Position numbers and translations under genes: made by a program. Under the pieces are notes generated by a model. The model saw only the letters and a list, made by a program, of their open reading frames with translations, did no database searches and had not been told where the DNA came from. From Micromonospora sp. WMMD1102 (lineage in GTDB: Bacteria; Actinomycetota; Actinomycetes; Mycobacteriales; Micromonosporaceae): a stretch of DNA of 64,000 nucleotides. The stretch covers positions 3,906,001 to 3,970,000 of the forward strand of contig NZ_JARUBN010000001.1 in NCBI RefSeq assembly GCF_029626265.1. The letters are read 5' to 3'. Shown one piece after another: positions 59,373 to 64,000 of this stretch. The stretch's first letter is position 1. Each line of letters starts with the position of its first letter.

Positions 59373-60449
59373 TTACCGCCCAGCCTCGGAAAGCGACAGT
59401 CCGGTGCCCGCGTCGAACAGGTGCGCACGGTCCAGGTCGACCGTGACAAGCAGCCGCTCGCCCGGCGTACCGGTGACGGTGGGTCGTGCCTTGACCTTGA
59501 GGATCTCCGCCCCCACTCGGACGTCGACCACCGTCCGGTCACCGAGTGGTTCAAGCCCGTACAGCTCCCCCGAGAGCGACGCGTCCCCACGCCGCTCGAC
59601 GGACAGGTCCTCCGCGCGCAGGCCCAGCAGCAGCGCACGACCGTCCTCAGCCGTGGTCCAGCGGGGCCGCGGCAGCGTCCAGCCATCCGCACCGACCAGA
59701 CGGTCTCCCTCGGCGTGGCAGGCGAGCAGGCTGATCGGCGGGCTTCCGACGAATCCCGCGACCCACCGGTTGGCCGGACGCTCGTACACCTCGGTCGGCG
59801 TGCCGACCTGTTGCACCCTCCCCTCCTTGAGGATCGCGACCTGGTCGGCCATGGACAGGGCCTCGACCTGGTCGTTTGTCACGTAGACGAAGGTTGCTCC
59901 GAGGCTCCGGTGGATGCGGGTGAGTTCGGTGCGCATCTCGACCCGGAGTTTGAGGTCGAGGTTCGTCAGTGGCTCGTCCATGAGAAACGCGCGCGGGCGC
60001 CGGACCAGCGCCCGGGCCAGGGCGACCCGCTGCATCTCACCGCCCGACAACTGCGCGGGACGACGCTGCAGCAGACGTTCGATGTGCAGCAGGCTCGACA
60101 TCTGCTCGACGGCAGCGGCGATCTCGCTCGACGAACAGCGGCGTGCCCGCAGCGGCGAGGCGATGTTCTCGTACGCCGTGTGTCGCGGGTAGAGGGCGTA
60201 GTTCTGGAAGACCATGGCCAGGTCACGTGCGGCCGGGCTGTCAGCGGTCGCGTCCCTCCCGTCCAGGTGCACCGACCCGGCGTCGAGCTTCTCGAGGCCG
60301 GCGACCGCCCGCAGGGTCGTCGTCTTACCTGCCCCGGAGGGCCCGAGCACGACGAAGAACGAGCCGTCCGGCACGTCCAGCGTCACCCCGTCCAGGGCCT
60401 GGACCTTGCCGAACGACTTGCGCAGCCCGTGTGCTGCCACGGTTCCCAT
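59373..60449 (-). CDS. ABC sugar-type importer ATPase 2 (H-loop Asn)
   Basis: 358 codons from the ATG at 60449, overlapping the preceding ATPase stop as TGATG. Walker A GPSGAGKTT (36-44), Q-loop FQNYALYP, signature LSGGEMQRVALARAL, Walker B AFLMDEPLTNLD, and a C-terminal regulatory domain of the MalK/UgpC type. The switch histidine is replaced by Asn192 (YVTNDQVEAL), which should weaken hydrolysis at one site. The other ATPase retains its His. Two ATPases with two permeases and one binding protein recall the glycerol transporter GlpVPQST of rhizobia. Confidence 0.88.
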   Translation of the reverse strand: MGTVAAHGLRKSFGKVQALDGVTLDVPDGSFFVVLGPSGAGKTTTLRAVAGLEKLDAGSVHLDGRDATADSPAARDLAMVFQNYALYPRHTAYENIASPLRARRCSSSEIAAAVEQMSSLLHIERLLQRRPAQLSGGEMQRVALARALVRRPRAFLMDEPLTNLDLKLRVEMRTELTRIHRSLGATFVYVTNDQVEALSMADQVAILKEGRVQQVGTPTEVYERPANRWVAGFVGSPPISLLACHAEGDRLVGADGWTLPRPRWTTAEDGRALLLGLRAEDLSVERRGDASLSGELYGLEPLGDRTVVDVRVGAEILKVKARPTVTGTPGERLLVTVDLDRAHLFDAGTGLSLSEAGR

Positions 60450-61516
60450 CAGGCCACCAGCTCTTCCGTACGCACGTCGTAGACCGCCGGGGTTCCGCCG
60501 GTGTGCCGCAGCCCGACCGGTGCGTCGGCGGCGAACCGGACAGTCGGTGGCATCCGAACCCGTACGTCGGGCTGGCCGCCGTGGTCGACCACGTAGATGA
60601 TCTCGTCGCCCAGCCACTCCACCGAAACCACCCGGGCCGGGACCGAACCTTCCGCCCCTGGTGCTGTGACTTCCAGCGCCTCCGGCCGGACGCCTGCGAC
60701 CAGGGCACGGTCGCGCGGCAGACCTGACGGGGGCGTAAGGGCCAGTCCGCCCCGACCGCGCAGCTTCCCGTCGGCCACCTCCACCTCGATCAGGTTCATC
60801 GGCGGGGAGCCGATGAATGCAGCGCAGAAGAGACTCGCCGGACGGTCGTAGACCTCCAGCGGCGTGCCGATCTGCTCGACGCGACCCTTGTTCAGGATGG
60901 CGATTCGGTGACCGAGCGACATCGCCTCGACCTGGTCGTGGGTGACGTAGACCATCGTCGCCCCCAGTTCCCCCTGCAGGTGCTTGATTTCCGTGCGCAT
61001 GTCCGCCCTCAGCTCCGCGTCCAGGTTGGTGAGAGGCTCGTCCATGAGGAATGCGCGCGGCCGTCGCACCAGGGCGCGGGCAAGCGCGACGCGCTGCTGC
61101 TCCCCGCCGGACAGCTGGCGCGGTCGCCGGTCCAGGAGCGGACCGAGCCGCATCAGCCGGGCAGCCTCGTCGACCCGCTCGCGCACCTCCGGCTTGGGCA
61201 GTCCCTCGGCCCGCAGTGGGAACGCCAGGTTGTCGCGGGTTCTCAGGTGCGGGTAGAGAGCGTAGAACTGGAACACCATGGCGATGTCGCGCTCGGCGGG
61301 CGGCAGGTCGTTGACGAGCGTGTTGCCGATGCGGATGTCGCCCGCCGTCTGCCTCTCCAGGCCGGCCACGGCCCGCAGCGTGGTCGTCTTGCCGCAACCC
61401 GAGGGGCCGAGCATCACGAACAGCTCGCCGTCGGCGACGGACAGGTCCACGTGGTCGACTGCGACCGTCCCGTCCGGGTAGCGCTTGTGCAGGCCGGTCA
61501 CCTCGATGCCGGCCAT
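60449..61516 (-). CDS. ABC sugar-type importer ATPase 1
   Basis: 355 codons from the ATG at 61516, overlapping the permease stop as TGATG. Walker A GPSGCGKTT (37-45), Q-loop FQFYALYPH, signature LSGGEQQRVALARAL, Walker B AFLMDEPLTNLD and intact H-loop YVTHDQVEAM (His193). The C-terminal third is the OB-like regulatory domain (FIGSPPMNLIEVEV, GVRPEAL, EWLGDEIIYVV). It belongs to the CUT1-type MalK/UgpC group. With the second ATPase it probably forms a heterodimer that powers uptake. Confidence 0.92.
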   Translation of the reverse strand: MAGIEVTGLHKRYPDGTVAVDHVDLSVADGELFVMLGPSGCGKTTTLRAVAGLERQTAGDIRIGNTLVNDLPPAERDIAMVFQFYALYPHLRTRDNLAFPLRAEGLPKPEVRERVDEAARLMRLGPLLDRRPRQLSGGEQQRVALARALVRRPRAFLMDEPLTNLDAELRADMRTEIKHLQGELGATMVYVTHDQVEAMSLGHRIAILNKGRVEQIGTPLEVYDRPASLFCAAFIGSPPMNLIEVEVADGKLRGRGGLALTPPSGLPRDRALVAGVRPEALEVTAPGAEGSVPARVVSVEWLGDEIIYVVDHGGQPDVRVRMPPTVRFAADAPVGLRHTGGTPAVYDVRTEELVA

Positions 61517-62427
61517 CAGCGTCGCACCGCCCCGAGCGTCACACCGGCGACGAGGTGCTTGCGCACCAGGTAGGCGAAGACGAGCACCGGTAGCGCGAAG
61601 ACCACGGAGGCGGCGGCCACGAGACCCCAGTCGACAGTGGTGCCGCCGATGAGGCCGGCGATGGCGGGTGGCGCCGTCCGCACGCTGTCGCTGGAGGTGA
61701 GGAAGATGGCGAACACGAACTCGTTCCACGAGAAGATGAGTGCGAAGACCGCCGTCGCGGCGATGCCGGGCACGAGCAGGGGAAGGGTGAACCGCCGGAA
61801 CGCCTGCAAACGGGTGTAGCCGTCGAGCATGGCGGCATCCTCGTACTCCGCGGGCACCTCGTCGACGAATCCCTTCATCATCCAGATCGTGAACGGGAGG
61901 TTGAACGCGGCGTAGATGAGGATCAGGCCGAGCTTGCTGTCGATGAGTCCGACCTGGCGGTACATGAGGAAGATCGGGATCACGACCACCACGGGCGGCA
62001 TGAAGCGGGTGGACAGGATGAAGAACAGTTGGTCCTTCTTGGCCTTCACGGCGAAGCGTGAGTAGGCCCAGGCTGCCGGGACCCCCAGCACGGTGGCCAG
62101 CACCGTGGAGGCCCCGGCGACCACGACCGAGTTGAAGAACGAGACGGACAGGGTCGAGCGACCGCCGTCGGAGGCGACGAACACGTCCCTGAAGTGGTCC
62201 ATAGTGACCTCGAAGCCGAAGAACTCGGCCGGGATGGCGTAGACGTCCCGGTTCTCCTTGATGGAGGTCTCGATCATCCAGAGCACCGGGAAGAGCATCA
62301 CGACGGCCAGTACGGTCAGCAGCGCGACCTCCAGCACGGACCGGCCGCGGCCACCGAAACGACGTGCGGGGGGAGTGTGATCCGGGGCAGGACCTGTGGA
62401 CACGGCCTCGTCGACGGAGACGGCCAT
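61516..62427 (-). CDS. ABC importer permease 2 (MalG/UgpE type)
   Basis: 303 codons from the ATG at 62427, preceded by AAGGAGGG and overlapping the upstream stop as TGATG. Six hydrophobic segments are visible, starting VLEVALLTVLAVVMLFPVLW. The EAA-type cytoplasmic loop is EDAAMLDGYTRLQAFRRFTL, which contacts the ATPases. This is the MalG-like permease of a CUT1 transporter. Confidence 0.9.
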   Translation of the reverse strand: MAVSVDEAVSTGPAPDHTPPARRFGGRGRSVLEVALLTVLAVVMLFPVLWMIETSIKENRDVYAIPAEFFGFEVTMDHFRDVFVASDGGRSTLSVSFFNSVVVAGASTVLATVLGVPAAWAYSRFAVKAKKDQLFFILSTRFMPPVVVVIPIFLMYRQVGLIDSKLGLILIYAAFNLPFTIWMMKGFVDEVPAEYEDAAMLDGYTRLQAFRRFTLPLLVPGIAATAVFALIFSWNEFVFAIFLTSSDSVRTAPPAIAGLIGGTTVDWGLVAAASVVFALPVLVFAYLVRKHLVAGVTLGAVRR

Positions 62428-63377
62428 CAGCCCTCCTTGAGCTTGTTCAGGTAGCGCAGGTAGAACTGCGTGAGGACGATGACGACGAGGACCATGAGGA
62501 TCCCGTACGCCGAGGCGGTTCCGGTGTTGAAGCCCAGGAACGCGACCTTGTAGACGTGGAACGACAACGTCTCGGTGGAGACACCCGGACCTCCGCTGGT
62601 GAGGATGTAGACGAGGTCGAACAGCCGGAAGGCCTCGATGGACCTGAACAACACGGCGATGAGAAGCAGCGGCCACACCAGCGGAAGAGTGATGTGGCGG
62701 AACCGGAACCACTCCGACGCCCGGTCGATCGAGGCGGCCTCGTACAGGTACTTGGGGACCGCGGTGAGGCCCGCAAGCGCGATGAGCATGATGAACGGCG
62801 TCCACTGCCAGGTGTCGACCACGATCAGGGAGACCAGTGCCGTTCGCTGCCGGGTGAGCCACTCCACCTGCCCCAGGCCGAGCGAGCCGAGCATGCTGTT
62901 GACCACGCCGAACTGCGCGTCGAGCATGAATCGCCAGAACAGCCCGACCACGACCGGCGACAGCATCATCGGGACCAGGAACAGCGTGGTCAGCAGTCCT
63001 CGCCCGTGCGTGCGCCGTGAGATCAGGTAGGCGATGGCGAAACCGAGCACGGTCTGCAGGCCGACCGCACCGACCACGTAGATCAACGTCGTCAGGGCCC
63101 TCTGGTGGACCTGCGCCGAAGACAGGATCGCGGTGTAGTTCCCGAACCCGACGAAATGGGCCGGCCCGCCACGGGTGGCCGAGTAGTCGGTGAAAGACAG
63201 GTACAACGCCCAGAGCAGCGGGAACACCGACATCGCGAGCAACAGCAGCAGCGCGGGGGAAATGAAGGCCACGGCGATCCCGCGGTCGCCCAGCCGGCGG
63301 GACCGCCCCGGTGCAGGTGGCGTCGCGGACGCCACCTGCCCGGGGTGATCGGTCGTCGGAGGTACCGGGTCACTCAC
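62427..63377 (-). CDS. ABC importer permease 1 (MalF/UgpA type)
   Basis: 316 codons from the GTG at 63377 (VSDPVPPTTDHPGQ), overlapping the binding-protein stop as GTGA; the longer upstream frame is antisense-like and rejected. After a Pro-rich cytoplasmic lead come six membrane segments (VAFISPALLLLLAMSVFPLL, TTLIYVVGAVGLQTVLGFAI and so on) and the EAA loop EAASIDRASEWFRFRHITLP. This is the MalF-type partner of the second permease. Confidence 0.9.
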   Translation of the reverse strand: MSDPVPPTTDHPGQVASATPPAPGRSRRLGDRGIAVAFISPALLLLLAMSVFPLLWALYLSFTDYSATRGGPAHFVGFGNYTAILSSAQVHQRALTTLIYVVGAVGLQTVLGFAIAYLISRRTHGRGLLTTLFLVPMMLSPVVVGLFWRFMLDAQFGVVNSMLGSLGLGQVEWLTRQRTALVSLIVVDTWQWTPFIMLIALAGLTAVPKYLYEAASIDRASEWFRFRHITLPLVWPLLLIAVLFRSIEAFRLFDLVYILTSGGPGVSTETLSFHVYKVAFLGFNTGTASAYGILMVLVVIVLTQFYLRYLNKLKEG

Positions 63378-64000
63378 AGTCCGCCGCCGCCCTTGCGGCT
63401 GCCGGAGTCGAGCACGCCCTGCTGCTCCCTGGCGATGTCGTCGAGCGCGTCCTTCGGCTTCTTCGCGCCGTTGAGAGCCGCGTTCACGTTGGTGTTCTCG
63501 ATGTCGACGAGGCGCGCGTACTCGGGCACGTTCCACATGTCCCGCATCCGCGGAACCGAGTCGGCGTACACCTGGTTGAACGGCCCGGCATTGAGGAACT
63601 CGGGCGAGGACAGGGCGTCCGTACGCGATGGCACACCGCCAGCCGCCGCCCACTTCTTCTGGATGTCAGCCCGCTCGAACCACTTCATGAAGTTCAGGGC
63701 CTCCGCCTGGTTCGCCTCGGCGGCGTAGGCCGACACGTGCATCCCCATCCCGCCGAGCGGGACCAGGTTCGTCTTCTGGCTCGGCAGGGTGGCAAAACCC
63801 AGCTTGTCGAGAATCTGCTCCCGCGTGGTGCCGAGCGTCGACTGCTTCGGATCGAGCAGACCGCCGCTCGCGGCGATCCAGTTGAACGCGATGCATGCCT
63901 TGCCCTGGGCGACCGCCGCGTTCACCTCGTCGATGAACCAGTTGCCGGAGCCCTTTGCGGTCAGCGGCTTCATCTTGTTGACCAGGACGTCCATCGCCTC
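63374..64000 (-). CDS. Extracellular solute-binding protein, C-terminal part (5' end off window)
   Basis: The frame is open through base 64000 and ends at 63374 with RKGGGGL. Visible: a cluster resembling the ligand-binding cleft (GKACIAFNWIAASGG), TLPSQKTNLVPLGGMGMHVS, KWFERADIQKKWAAAGGVPS, and a C-terminal helix pair. These are features of family-1-like (UgpB/MalE/GlpV) binding lipoproteins. The N-terminal lipobox lies beyond the window. It is the first gene of the five-gene transporter set and defines its specificity, which I cannot read from this part alone. Confidence 0.85.
   Translation of the reverse strand, partial: EAMDVLVNKMKPLTAKGSGNWFIDEVNAAVAQGKACIAFNWIAASGGLLDPKQSTLGTTREQILDKLGFATLPSQKTNLVPLGGMGMHVSAYAAEANQAEALNFMKWFERADIQKKWAAAGGVPSRTDALSSPEFLNAGPFNQVYADSVPRMRDMWNVPEYARLVDIENTNVNAALNGAKKPKDALDDIAREQQGVLDSGSRKGGGGL

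Noticed and set aside
60450..61397. An extended N terminus of the second ATPase reaching back to 61397
   Set aside because: The added sequence is an out-of-frame reading of the first ATPase gene. The ATG at 60449 with the TGATG overlap is the natural start.

Overview
The window is high-GC DNA with actinobacterial codon use, many GTG starts, 4-bp ATGA/GTGA gene overlaps, cellulosome-free secreted glycoside hydrolases with CBM13 domains, LAL-type LuxR and MmyB-like XRE regulators. This points to a soil actinomycete, most likely Micromonosporaceae (inference from gene content; no marker gene is present).

Bases 1-28,200 are a defence and mobile-element zone. On the minus strand a Wadjet-type SMC plasmid-defence operon (jetA, jetB, jetC; jetD presumably just beyond base 1) looks intact. 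Beside it lies a four-gene pPIWI-RE locus read right to left: XRE regulator, PD-(D/E)XK nuclease, DinG-like helicase, pPIWI-RE protein. It carries two independent lesions: a one-base frameshift in the helicase and a 1,368-bp ISAs1-family element inserted in the PIWI gene with a 9-bp target duplication. Next comes wreckage: a truncated nuclease-like gene, pieces of two transposases, a tRNA 3'-end remnant next to a large serine recombinase cut by an IS256-family element, HEAT/SWIM-like gene fragments and a dead IS5-family transposase. The last gene of this zone, apparently intact, is an EACC1-caspase-transmembrane protein, a likely conflict or cell-death effector.

Bases 28,400-41,000 hold xylan degradation (a secreted CE1-type esterase-CBM13, a GH10-CBM13-GH62 enzyme and, 7 kb away, an intracellular GH43 beta-xylosidase) with recognisable operator-like sequences. 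Between them are a 2,2-dialkylglycine decarboxylase gene with a divergent but frameshifted LysR regulator, a scrap zone of ABC, PLP-enzyme and glycosyltransferase fragments, an acyltransferase-3 gene and a cytochrome P450 gene sharing a large bidirectional terminator.

Bases 41,000-56,200 contain assorted genes: a MerR regulator with a stop at codon 3, an S33 tripeptidyl-aminopeptidase-like secreted protein, an aldo/keto reductase under two palindromic operators, two SRPBCC proteins, an M6-like secreted metalloprotease, a second copy of the ISAs1-family element, a LAL regulator, and a divergent VOC/XRE pair.

Bases 56,200-64,000 are one tightly overlapping minus-strand operon: solute-binding protein, two permeases, two ATPases (a CUT1-like importer), then aldehyde dehydrogenase, a 49-codon ORF and an iron-type alcohol dehydrogenase. 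It probably imports and oxidises a polyol, sugar or similar alcohol. Function calls rest on motif recognition by eye; no database search was possible.
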